A stretch of DNA of 64,000 nt from Hydractinia symbiolongicarpus (Eukaryota; Cnidaria; Hydrozoa; Anthoathecata; Hydractiniidae): the NCBI RefSeq assembly GCF_029227915.1, contig NC_079876.1, forward strand, positions 38,547,828 through 38,611,827, read 5' to 3'. How positions within the stretch are numbered: position 1 is the first letter of the stretch; the number at the start of each line of letters is the position of its first letter. This document shows positions 35,401 through 48,300 of the stretch, piece after piece. The notes under the pieces are model-generated. The model ran no database searches. It was given only the letters and a program-made list of their open reading frames with translations, and was not told the DNA's origin. A program made the translations under genes and the position numbers.

Positions 35401-37059
35401 ATGAAAACAATTATGAAAACTACAAGTCTTATGCGTTTTAGTGGTGAAAAAATAATTTAAAAAATCGTTCGGGAAATGAGTTTACTCCCTGGGTACTTTC
35501 TTTGTATACTTTTGACTATACGGGCCGAGTCCAGGATTTACGGGAAGTCGCGGGTTTTCGTTTGCCGGCGATTAAACTTCTTTTATTCAGCGTCTCATCA
35601 AAAATGAAAAATTTTTAAAAACTACAAGTCTCGTGCGTTTTAGTGGTGAAAAAAAAATTTAAAACATCGTTCGGGAAATGAGTTTACTCCCTGGGTACTT
35701 TCTTTGTATACTTCTGAATACACGGGCCAAGCCAGGGATTTACGAGAAATCGCGGTTTTTCGTTTGCCGGCGATTAAACTTCTTTTATTCAGCGTCTCAT
35801 CAAAAATGAAAACATTTTTGAAAACTACAAGTCTCATGGGCTTTAGTGGTGAAATAATAATTTAAAAAATCGTTCGGAAATTGAGTTTACACCCCGGGTA
35901 CTTTCTTTGTATACTTTTGACTATACGGGCCAAGCCTAGGGTTTGCAGGAAATGGCGGGTTTTCGTTTGCCGGCGATTAAACTTCTTTTATTCAGCGTCT
36001 CATCAAAAATGAAAACATTTTTGAAAACTACAAGTCTTATGCGTTTTAGTGGTGAAAAAATAATTTAAAAAATCGTTCTGGAAATGAGTTTACTCGCAGG
36101 GTACTTTCTTTGTATATATTCGACTATACGGGCCAAGCCCGGGATTTACGGGAAATCGCGGGTTTTCGTTTGCCGGCGATTAAACCTCTTTTATTCAGCG
36201 TCTCATCAAAAATGAAAACATTTTTGAAAACTACAAGTCACATGCGTTTTAGTGGTGAAAAAATAATTTAAAAAATCGTTCGTGAAATGAGTTTACTCCC
36301 TGGGTACTTTCTTTGTATACTATTGACTATACGGGCCGAGTCCAGGATTTACGGGAAGTCGCGGGTTTTCGTTTGCCGGCGATTAAACTTCTTTTATTCA
36401 GCGTCTCATCAAAAATGAAAAATTTTTAAAAACTACAAGTCTCGTGCGTTTTAGTGGTGAAAAAAAATTTAAAACATCGTTCGGGAAATGAGTTTACTCC
36501 TTGGGTACTTTCTTTGTATACATTCGACTACACGGGCCAAGCCCGGGATTTAGGGGAAATCGCTGGTTTTGGTTTGCCGGCGATTAAACCTCTTTCATTA
36601 AGCGTCTCATCAAAAATGAAAACATTTTTGAAAACTACAAGTCCCATGTGTTTTAATGGTGAAAAAATAATTTAAAAAATCGTTCGGAAAATGAGTTTAC
36701 TCCCTGGGTACTTTCTTTGTATACTTTTGACTATAGGGGCCGAGTCCGGGATTTACGGGAAATCGCAGGTTTTCGTTTGCCGGCGATTAAACTTCTTTTA
36801 TTTAGCGTCTCATCAAAAATGAAAACATTTTTGAAAACTACAAGTCTCATGCGTTTTAGTGGTGAAAAAATAAATTAAAAATCCTTAGGGAAATGAGTTT
36901 ACTTCCTGGGTACTTTCTTTGTATACCTTTGACTATACGGGCCAAGCCCGGGATTTACGGGAAATCGCGGGTTTCGTTTGCCGGCGATTAAACTTCTTTT
37001 ATTCAGTGTCTCATCAAAAATGAAAACATTTTTGAAAACTACAAGTCTCATGCGTTTTA

Positions 37060-40000
37060 GTGGTGAAAAAATAAATTAAAAATCGTTCGGGAAATGAGTT
37101 TACTCCCTGGGTACTTTCTTTGTATACCTTTGACTATACGGGCCAAGCCCGGGATTTACGGGAAACCGCGGGTTTCGTTTGCCGGCGATTAAACTTCTTT
37201 TATTCAGTGTCTCATCAAAAATGAAAACAATTATGAAAACTACAAGTCTTATGCGTTTTAGTGGTGAAAAAATAATTTAAAAAATCGTTCTGGAAATGAG
37301 TTTACTCACAGGGTACTTTTTTTGTATACATTCGACTATACGGGCCAAGCCCGGGATTTACGGGAAATCGCGGGTTTTCGTTTGCCGGCGATTAAACTTC
37401 TTTTATTCAGCGTCTCATCAAAAATGAAAACATTTTTGAAAACTACAAGTCACATGCGTTTTAGTGGTGAAAAAATAATTTAAAAAATCGTTCGGGAAAT
37501 GAGTTTACTCCCTGGGTACTTTCTTTGTATACTATTGACTATACGGGCCGAGTCCAGGATTTACGGGAAGTCGCGGGTTTTCGTTTGCCGGCGATTAAAC
37601 TTCTTTTATTCGGCGTCTCATCAAAAATGAAAAATTTTTAAAAACTACAAGTCTCGTGCGTTTTAGTGTTGAAAAAAAAATTTAAAACATCGTTCGGGAA
37701 ATGAGTTTACTCCTTGGGTACTTTCTTTGTATACATTCGACTACACGGGCCAAGCCCGGGATTTAGGGGAAATCGCTGGTTTTCGTTTGCCGGCGATTAA
37801 ACCTCTTTCATTAAGCGTCTCATCAAAAATGAAAACATTTTTGAAAACTACAAGTCCCATGTGTTTTAATGGTGAAAAAATAATTTAAAAAATCGTTCGG
37901 AAAATGAGTTTACTCCCTGGGTACTTTCTTTGTATACTTTTGACTATACGGGCCGAGTCCGGGATTTACGGGAAATCGCAGGTTTTCGTTTGCCGGCGAT
38001 TAAACTTCTTTTATTTAGCGTCTCATCAAAAATGAAAACATTTTTGAAAACTACAAGTCTCATGCGTTTTAGTGGTGAAAAAATAAATTAAAAATCGTTC
38101 GGGAAATGAGTTTACTCCCTGGGTACTTTCTTTGTATACCTTTGACTATACGGGCCAAGCCCGGGATTTACGGGAAATCGCGGGTTTCGTTTGCCGGCGA
38201 TTAAACTTCTTTTATTCAGTGTCTCATCAAAAATGAAAACATTTTTGAAAACTACAAGTCTCATGCGTTTTAGTGGTGAAAAAATAAATTAAAAATCGTT
38301 CGGGAAATGAGTTTACTCCCTGGGTACTTTCTTTGTATACCTTTGACTATACGGGCCAAGCCCGGGATTTACAGGAAACCGCGGGTTTCGTTTGCCGGCG
38401 ATTAAACTTCTTTTATTCAGTGTCTCATCAAAAATGAAAACAATTATGAAAACTACAAGTCTTATGCGTTTTAGTGGTGAAAAAATAATTTAAAAAATCG
38501 TTCTGGAAATGAGTTTACTCACAGGGTACTTTTTTTGTATACATTCGACTATACGGGCCAAGCCCGGGATTTACGGGAAATCGCGGGTTTTCGTTTGCCG
38601 GCGATTAAACTTCTTTTATTCAGCGTCTCATCAAAAATGAAAACATTTTTGAAAACTACAAGTCACATGCGTTTTAGTGGTGAAAAAATAATTTAAAAAA
38701 TCGTTCGGGAAATGAGTTTACTCCCTGGGTACTTTCTTTGTATACTATTGACTATACGGGCCGAGTCCAGGATTTACGGGAAGTCGCGGGTTTTCGTTTG
38801 CCGGCGATTAAACTTCTTTTATTCGGCGTCTCATCAAAAATGAAAAATTTTTAAAAACTACAAGTCTCGTGCGTTTTAGTGGTGAAAAAAAAATTTAAAA
38901 CATCGTTCGGGAAATGAGTTTACTCCTTGGGTACTTTCTTTGTATACATTCGACTACACGGGCCAAGCCCGGGATTTAGGGGAAATCGCTGGTTTTCGTT
39001 TGCCGGCGATTAAACCTCTTTCATTAAGCGTCTCATCAAAAATGAAAACATTTTTGAAAACTACAAGTCCCATGTGTTTTAATGGTGAAAAAATAATTTA
39101 AAAAATCGTTCGGAAAATGAGTTTACTCCCTGGGTACTTTCTTTGTATACTTTTGACTATACGGGCCGAGTCCGGGATTTACGGGAAATCGCAGGTTTTC
39201 GTTTGCCGGCGATTAAACTTCTTTTATTTAGCGTCTCATCAAAAATGAAAACATTTTTGAAAACTACAAGTCTCATGCGTTTTAGTGGTGAAAAAATAAA
39301 TTAAAAATCGTTCGGGAAATGAGTTTACTCCCTGGGTACTTTCTTTGTATACCTTTGACTATACGGGCCAAGCCCGGGATTTACGGGAAATCGCGGGTTT
39401 CGTTTGCCGGCGATTAAACTTCTTTTATTCAGTGTCTCAGCAAAAATGAAAACATTTTTGAAAACTACAAGTCTCATGCGTTTTAGTGGTGAAAAAATAA
39501 ATTAAAAATCGTTCGGGAAATGAGTTTACTCCCTGGGTACTTCCTTTGTATACCTTTGACTATACGGGCCAAGCCCAGGATTTACGGGAAATCGCGGGTT
39601 TCGTTTGCCGGCGATTAAACTTCTTTTATTCAGTGTCTCATCAAAAATGAAAACAATTATGAAAACTACAAGTCTTATGCGTTTTAGTGGTGAAAAAATA
39701 ATTTAAAAAATCCTTCTGGAAATGAGTTTACTCACAGGGTACTTTTTTTGTATACATTCGACTATACGGGCCAAGCCCGGGATTTACGGGAAATCGCGGG
39801 TTTTCGTTTGCCGGCGATTAAACTTCTTTTATTCAGCGTCTCATCAAAAATGAAAACATTTTTGAAAACTACAAGTCACATGCGTTTTAGTGGTGAAAAA
39901 ATAATTTAAAAAATCGTTCGGGAAATGAGTTTACTCCCTGGGTACTTTCTTTGTATACTATTGACTATACGGGCCGAGTCCAGGATTTACGGGAAGTCGC

Positions 40001-41030
40001 GGGTTTTCGTTTGCCGGCGATTAAACTTCTTTTATTCGGCGTCTCATCAAAAATGAAAAATTTTTAAAAACTACAAGTCTCGTGCGTTTTAGTGGTGAAA
40101 AAAAAATTTAAAACATCGTTCGGGAAATGAGTTTACTCCTTGGGTACTTTCTTTGTATACATTCGACTACACGGGCCAAGCCCGGGATTTAGGGGAAATC
40201 GCTGGTTTTCGTTTGCCGGCGATTAAACCTCTTTCATTAAGCGTCTCATCAAAAATGAAAACATTTTTGAAAACTACAAGTCCCATGTGTTTTAATGGTG
40301 AAAAAATAATTTAAAAAATCGTTCGGAAAATGAGTTTACTCCCTGGGTACTTTCTTTGTATACTTTTGACTATACGGGCCGAGTCCGGGATTTACGGGAA
40401 ATCGCAGGTTTTCGTTTGCCGGCGATTAAACTTCTTTTATTTAGCGTCTCATCAAAAATGAAAACATTTTTGAAAACTACAAGTCTCATGCGTTTTAGTG
40501 GTGAAAAAATAAATTAAAAATCGTTCGGGAAATGAGTTTACTCCCTGGGTACTTTCTTTGTATACCTTTGACTATACGGGCCAAGCCCGGGATTTACGGG
40601 AAATCGCGGGTTTCGTTTGCCGGCGATTAAACTTCTTTTATTCAGTGTCTCAGCAAAAATGAAAACATTTTTGAAAACTACAAGTCTCATGCGTTTTAGT
40701 GGTGAAAAAATAAATTAAAAATCGTTCGGGAAATGAGTTTACTCCCTGGGTACTTCCTTTGTATACCTTTGACTATACGGGCCAAGCCCAGGATTTACGG
40801 GAAATCGCGGGTTTCGTTTGCCGGCGATTAAACTTCTTTTATTCAGTGTCTCATCAAAAATGAAAACAATTATGAAAACTACAAGTCTTATGCGTTTTAG
40901 TGGTGAAAAAATAATTTAAAAAATCCTTCTGGAAATGAGTTTACTCACAGGGTACTTTTTTTGTATACATTCGACTATACGGGCCAAGCCCGGGATTTAC
41001 GGGAAATCGCGGGTTTTCGTTTGCCGGCGA
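37060..41030 (+). repeat. HOR domain 4: clean 1,213-bp hexamer, three full copies plus a partial copy
   Basis: Full copies are 37060-38272, 38273-39485 and 39486-40698. A fourth begins at 40699 and stops matching near 41030. Monomer lengths in the first copy are 201, 203, 202, 203, 203 and 201. The TTCGGCGTCTC marker lies at 37611, 38824 and 40037, exactly 1,213 bp apart. Copies 1 and 2 share GGAAACCGCGG. The starts of copies 3 and 4 share CCCAGGATTT, TACTTCCTTTG and AATCCTTCTGG, and the ends of copies 2 and 3 share TCTCAGCAAAA. The units therefore descend from successive rounds of duplication. Related but less regular monomers precede the block from about 36250. Confidence 0.92.
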
Positions 41031-42320
41031 TTAAACCTCTTTCATTGAGCGTCTCATCAAAAATGAAAGCATTTTTGAAAACTACAAGTCTCATGCGTTT
41101 TAGTAGTGAAAAAAAAATTTAAAAAATCGTTTGGGAAATGAGTTTACTCCCTGGGTACTTTCTTTGTATACTTTTGAATATACGGGCCAAGCCCGGGATT
41201 TACGGAAAATCGCGGTTTTTCGTTTGCCGGCGATTAAACTTCTTTTATTTAGCGTCTCATCAAAAACGAAAACATTTTTGAAAGCTACAAGTCTCATGCG
41301 TTTTAGTGGTGAAAAAATAAATTAAAAAATCGTTCGGGAAATGAGTTTACTCCCTGGGTACTTTCTTTGTATACTTTTGACTATACGGGCCAAGCCCGGG
41401 ATTTAAGGGAAATCGCGGGTTTCGTTTGCCGGCGATTAAACTTCTTTTATTCAGCGTCTCATCAAAAATGAAAAATTTTTAAAAACTACAAGTCTCGTGC
41501 CTTTTAGTGGTGAAAAAAAAATTTAAAACATCGTTGGGGAAATGAGTTTACTCCTTGGGTACTTTCTTTGTATACATTCGACTACACGGGCCAAGCCCGG
41601 GATTTAGGGGAAATCGCTGGTTTTCGTTTGCCGGCGATTAAACCTCTTTCATTAAGCGTCTCATCAAAAATGAAAACATTTTTGAAAACTACAAGTCCCA
41701 TGTGTTTTAATGGTGAAAAAATAATTTAAAAAATCGTTCGGAAAATGAGTTTACTCCCTGGGTACTTTCTTTGTATACTTTTGACTATACGGGCCGAGTC
41801 CGGGATTTACGGGAAATCGCAGGTTTTCGTTTGCCGGCGATTAAACTTCTTTTATTTAGCGTCTCATCAAAAATGAAATCATTTTTGAAAACTACAAGTC
41901 TCATGCGTTTTAGTGGTGAAAAAATAAATTAAAAAATCGTTCGGGAAATGAGTTTACTCCCTGGGTACTTTTTTTGTATACTTTTGACTATACGGGCCAA
42001 GCCTGGGATTTACGGGAAATCGCGGGTTTCGTTTGCCGGCGATTAAACTTCTTTTATTCCGTGTCTCATCAAAAATGAAAACAATTATGAAAACTACAAG
42101 TCTTATGCGTTTTAGTGGTGAAAAAATAATTTAAAAAATCGTTCTGGAAATGAGTTTACTCACAGGGTACTTTTTTTGTATACATTCGACTATACGGGCC
42201 AAGCCCGGGATTTACGGGAAATCGCGGTTTTCGTTTGCCGGCGATTAAACCTCTTTCATTAAGCGTCTCATCAAAAATGAAAGCATTTTTGAAAACTACA
42301 AGTCTCATGCGTTTTAGTAG
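41030..42320 (+). repeat. Transitional satellite monomers between HOR domains 4 and 5
   Basis: These monomers do not continue the hexamer. They include the GAATATACGGGCC form also seen near 18.7 kb and 33.1 kb, one TTTAGGGGAAATCGCTGG monomer with GTCCCATGTG, and CAATTATG forms. I see no gene and no non-satellite sequence. Confidence 0.75.
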
Positions 42321-45300
42321 TGAAAAAAAAATTTAAAAAATCGTTCGGGAAATGAGTTTACTCCCTGGGTACTTTCTTTGTATACTTTTGAATACACGGG
42401 CCAAGCCCGGGATTTACGGGAAATCGCGGTTTTTCGTTTGCCGGCGATTAAACTTCTTTTATTCAGCGTCTCATCAAAAATGAAAACCTTTTTGAAAACT
42501 ACAAGTCTCATGGGCTTTAGTGGTGAAATAATAATTTAAAAAATCGTTCGGGAATTGAGTTTACACCCCGGGTACTTTCTTTGTATACTTTTGACTATAC
42601 GGGCCAAGCCTTGGGTTTGCAGGAAATGGCGGGTTTTCGTTTGCCGGCGATTAAACTTCTTTTATTCAGCGCCTCATCAAAAATGAAAACATTTTTGAAA
42701 ACTACAAGTCTCATGCGTTTTAGTGGTGAAAAGATAATTTAAAAAATCGTTTTGGAAATGAGTTTACTCCCTGGGTACTTTCTTTGTATACTTTTGACTA
42801 TACGGCCGAGTCGGGAGTTACGGGAAATCGCGGGTTTTCGTTTGCCGGCGATTAAACTTCTTTTATTCAGCGTTTCATCAAAATGAAAACATTTTTGAAA
42901 ACTACAAGTCTCATGCGTTATAGTGGTGAAAAAATAAATTAAAAAATCGTTCGGGAAATGAGTTTACTCCCTGGGTACTTTCTTTGTATACTTTTGACTA
43001 TACGGGCCAAGCCCGGGATTTACGGGAAATCGCCAGTTTTCTTTTGCCGGCGATTAAACCACTTTCATTAAGCGTCTCATCAAAAATGAAAATATTTCTG
43101 AAAACTACAAGTCTCATGCGTTTTAGTGGTGAAAAAATAAATTAAAAAATCGTTCGGGAAATGAGTTTACTCCCTGGGTACTTTCTTTGTATACTTTTGA
43201 CTATACGGGCCAAGCCCGGGATTTACGGGAAATCGCGGGTTTCGTTTGCCGGCGATTAAACTTCTTTTATTCAGTGTCTCATCAAAAATGAAAGCATTTT
43301 TGAAAACTACAAGTCTCATGCGTTTTAGTAGTGAAAAAAAAATTTAAAAAATCGTTCGGGAAATGAGTTTACTCCCTGGGTACTTTCTTTGTATACTTTT
43401 GAATACACGGGCCAAGCCCGGGATTTACGGGAAATCGCGGTTTTTCGTTTGCCGGCGATTAAACTTCTTTTATTCAGCGTCTCATCAAAAATGAAAACCT
43501 TTTTGAAAACTACAAGTCTCATGGGCTTTAGTGGTGAAATAATAATTTAAAAAATCGTTCGGGAATTGCGTTTACACCCCGGGTACTTTCTTTGTATACT
43601 TTTGACTATACGGACCAAGCCTTGGGTTTGCAGGAAATGGCGGGTTTTCGTTTGCCGGCGATTAAACTTCTTTTATTCAGCGTCTCATCAAAAATGAAAA
43701 CATTTTTGAAAACTACAAGTCTCATGCGTTTTAGTGGTGAAAAGATAATTTAAAAAATAGTTTTGGAAATGAGTTTACTCACAGGGTACTTTATTTGTAT
43801 ACATTCGACTATACGGGCCAAGCCCGGGATTTACGGGAAATCGCCGGTTTTCCTTTGCCGGCGATTAAACCACTTTCATTAAGCGTCTCATCAAAAATGA
43901 AAATATTTCTGAAAACTAAAAGTCTCATGCGTTTTAGTGGTGAAAAAATAATTTAAAAAATCGTTCGGGAAATGGGTTTACTCCCTGGGTACTTTCTTTG
44001 TATACTTTTGACTATACGGCCGCGTCGGGAGTTACGGGAAATCGCGGGTTTTCGTTTGCCGGCGATTAAACATCTTTTATTCAGCGTCTCATCAAAAATG
44101 AAAACATTTTTGAAAACTACAAGTCTCATGCGTTATAGTGGTGAAAAAATAAATTAAAAAATCGTTCGGGAAATGAGTTTACTCCCTGGGTACTTTCTTT
44201 GTATACTTTTGACTATGCGGGCCAAGCCCGGGATTTACGGGAAATCGCCAGTTTTCTTTTGCCGGCGATTAAACCACTTTCATTAAGCGTCTCATCAAAA
44301 ATGAAAATATTTCTGAAAACTACAAGTCTCATGCGTTTTAGTGGTGAAAAAATAATTTAAAAAATCGTTCGGGAAATGAGTTTACTCCCTGGGTACTTTC
44401 TTTGTATACTTTTGACTATACGGCCGAGTCGGGATTTACGGGAAATCGCGGGTTTTCGTTTGCCGGCGAATAAACTTCTTTTATTCAGCGTCTCATCAAA
44501 AATGAAAACATTTTTAAAAACTACAAGTCTCATGGGCTTTAGTGGTGAAATAATAATTTAAAAAATCGTTCGGGAAATGAGTTTACACCCCGGGTACTTT
44601 CTTTGTATACTTTTGACTATACGGCCGAGTCTGGAGTTACGGGAAATCGCGCGTTTTCGTTTGCCGGCGATTAAAATTCTTTTATTCAGCGTCTCATCAA
44701 AAATGAAAACATTTTTGAAAACTACAAGTCTCATGCGTTATAGTGGTGAAAAAATAAATTAAAAAATCGTTCGGGAAATGAGTTTACTCCGTGGGTACTT
44801 TCTTTGTACACTTTTGACTATACGGGCCAAGCCCGGGATTTACGGGAAATCGCCGGTTTTCTTTTGCCGGCGATTAAACCACTTTCATTAAGCGTCTCAT
44901 CAAAAATGAAAATATTTCTGAAAACTACAAGTCTCATGCGTTTTAGTGGTGAAAATATAAATTAAAAAATCGTTCGGGAAATGAGTTTACTCCCTGGGTA
45001 CTTTCTTTGTAAACTTTTGACTATACGGCCGAGTCGGGATTTACGGGAAATCGCGGGTTTTCGTTTGCCGGCGATTAAACTTCTTTTATTCAGCGTCTCA
45101 TCAAAAATGAAAACATTTTTGAAAACTACAAGTCTCATGCGTTATAGTGGTGAAAAAATAAATTAAAAAATCGTTCGGGAAATGAGTTTACTCCCTGGGT
45201 ACTTTCTTTGTATACTTTTGACTATACGGGCCGAGTCCGGGATTTACGGGAAATTGCAGGTTTTCGTTTGCCGGCGATTAAACTTCATTTATTCAGCGTC

Positions 45301-48300
45301 TCATCAAAAATGAAAACATTTTTGAAAACTACAAGTCTCATGCGTTTTAGTGGTGAAAATATAAATTAAAAAATCGTTCGGGAAATGAGTTTACTCCCTG
45401 GGTACTTTCTTTGTATACTTTTGACTATACGGGCCAAGCCCGGGATTTACGGGAAATCGCCAGTTTTCTTTTGCCGGCGATTAAACCACTTTCATTAAGC
45501 GTCTCATCAAAAATGAAAATATTTCTGAAAACTACAAGTCTCATGCGTTTTAGTGGTGAAAAAATAAATTAAAAAATCGTTCGGGAGATGAGTTTACTCC
45601 CTGGGTACTTTCTTTGTATACTTTTGACTATACGGGCCAAGCCCGGGATTTACGGGAAATCGCGGGTTTCGTTTGCCGGCGATTAAACTTCTTTTATTCA
45701 GTGTCTCATCAAAAATGAAAGCATTTTTGAAAACTACAAGTCTCATGCGTTTTAGTAGTGAAAAAAAAATTTAAAAAATCGTTCGGGAAATGAGTTTACT
45801 CCCTGGGTACTTTCTTTGTATACTTTTGAATACACGGGCCAAGCCCGGGATTTACGGGAAATTGCGGTTTTTCGTTTGCCGGCGATTAAACTTCTTTTAT
45901 TCAGCGTCTCATCAAAAATGAAAACCTTTTTGAAAACTACAAGTCTCATGGGCTTTAGTGGTGAAATAATAATTTAAAAAATCGTTCGGGAATTGAGTTT
46001 ACACCCCGGGTACTTTCTTTGTATACTTTTGACTATACGGACCAAGCCTTGGGTTTGCAGGAAATGGCGGATTTTCGTTTGCCGGCGATTAAACTTCTTT
46101 TATTCAGCGTCTCATCAAAAATGAAAACATTTTTGAAAACTACAAGTCTCATGCGTTTTAGTGGCGAAAAGATAATTTAAAAAATCGTTTTGGAAATGAG
46201 TTTACTCACAGGGTACTTTATTTGTATACATTCGACTATACGGGCCAAGCCCGGGATTTACGGGAAATCGCCGGTTTTCCTTTGCCGGCGATTAAACCAC
46301 TTTCATTAAGCGTCTCATCAAAAATGAAAATATTTCTGAAAACTAAAAGTCTCATGCGTTTTAGTGGTGAAAAAATAATTTAAAAAATCGTTCGGGAAAT
46401 GGGTTTACTCCCTGGGTACTTTCTTTGTATACTTTTGACTATACGGCCGCGTCGGGAGTTACGGGAAATCGCGGGTTTTCGTTTGCCGGCGATTAAACAT
46501 CTTTTATTCAGCGTCTCATCAAAAATGAAAACATTTTTGAAAACTACAAGTCTCATGCGTTATAGTGGTGAAAAAATAAATTAAAAAATCGTTCGGGAAA
46601 TGAGTTTACTCCCTGGGTACTTTCTTTGTATACTTTTGACTATACGGGCCAAGCCCGGGATTTACGGGAAATCGCGGGTTTTCGTTTGCCGGCGAATAAA
46701 CTTCTTTTATTCAGCGTCTCATCAAAAATGAAAACATTTTTAAAAACTACAAGTCTCATGGGCTTTAGTGGTGAAATAATAATTTAAAAAATCGTTCGGG
46801 AAATGAGTTTACACCCCGGTACTTTCTTTGTATACTTTTGACTATACGGCCGAGTCTGGAGTTACGGGAAATCGCGCGTTTTCGTTTGCCGGCGATTAAA
46901 ATTCTTTTATTCAGCGTCTCATCAAAAATGAAAACATTTTTGAAAACTACAAGTCTCATGCGTTATAGTGGTGAAAAAATAAATTAAAAAATCGTTCGGG
47001 AAATGAGTTTACTCCGTGGGTACTTTCTTTGTATACTTTTGACTATACGGGCCAAGCCCGGGATTTACGGGAAATCGCCGGTTTTCTTTTGCCGGCGATT
47101 AAACCACTTTCATTAAGCGTCTCATCAAAAATGAAAATATTTCTGAAAACTACAAGTCTCATGCGTTTTAGTGGTGAAAATATAAATTAAAAAATCGTTC
47201 GGGAAATGAGTTTACTTTCTGGGTACTTTCTTTGTAAACTTTTGACTATACGGCCGAGTCGGGATTTACGGGAAATCGCGGGTTTTCGTTTGCCGGCGAT
47301 TAAACTTCTTTTATTCAGCGTCTCATCAAAAATGAAAACATTTTTGAAAACTACAAGTCTCATGCGTTATAGTGGTGAAAAAATAAATTAAAAAATCGTT
47401 CGGGAAATGAGTTTACTCCCTGGGTAATTTCTTTGTATACTTTTGACTATACGGGCCGAGTTCGGGATTTACGGGAAATTGCAGGTTTTCGTTTGCCGGC
47501 GATTAAACTTCATTTATTCAGCGTCTCATCAAAAATGAAAACATTTTTGAAAACTACAAGTCTCATGCGTTTTAGTGGTGAAAATATAAATTAAAAAATC
47601 GTTCGGGAAATGAGTTTACTCCCTGGGTACTTTCTTTGTATACTTTTGACTATACGGGCCAAGCCCGGGATTTACGGGAAATCGCCAGTTTTCTTTTGCC
47701 GGCGATTAAACCACTTTCATTAAGCGTCTCATCAAAAATGAAAATATTTCTGAAAACTACAAGTCTCATGCGTTTTAGTGGTGAAAAAATAAATTAAAAA
47801 ATCGTTCGGGAAATGAGTTTACTCCCTGGGTACTTTCTTTGTATACTTTTGACTATACGGGCCAAGCCCGGGATTTACGGGAAATCGCGGGTTTCGTTTG
47901 CCGGCCATTAAACTTCTTTTATTCAGTGTCTCATCAAAAATGAAAGCATTTTTGAAAACTACAAGTCTCATGCGTTTTAGTAGTGAAAAAAAAATTTAAA
48001 AAATCGTTCGGGAAATGAGTTTACTCCCTGGGTACTTTCTTTGTATACTTTTGAATACACGGGCCAAGCCCGGGATTTACGGGAAATCGCGGTTTTTCGT
48101 TTGCCGGCGATTAAACTTCTTTTATTCAGCGTCTCATCAAAAATGAAAACCTTTTTGAAAACTACAAGTCTCATGGGCTTTAGTGGTGAAATAATAATTT
48201 AAAAAATCGTTCGGGAATTGCGTTTACACCCCGGGTACTTTCTTTGTATACTTTTGACTATACGGACCAAGCCTTGGGTTTGCAGGAAATGGCGGATTTT

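Larger units (their letters stand above)
17430..36250 (+). repeat. HOR domain 3: CCTAGG-marked, mainly 8-mer higher-order repeats
   Basis: A subtype reading AAGCCTAGGGTTTGCAGG, usually with TTTACACCCCGGG upstream, occurs 11 times, with CTAGGG at 18111, 19732, 21353, 22163, 24594, 25809, 27834, 29455, 31077, 34114 and 35936. The spacings are 1621, 1621, 810, 2431, 1215, 2025, 1621, 1622, 3037 and 1822 bp, that is 8, 8, 4, 12, 6, 10, 8, 8, 15 and 9 monomers. An ancestral octamer modified by gain and loss of monomer blocks is the simplest reading. I see no other class of sequence inside this 19-kb stretch. The left and right edges are approximate. Confidence 0.87.
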
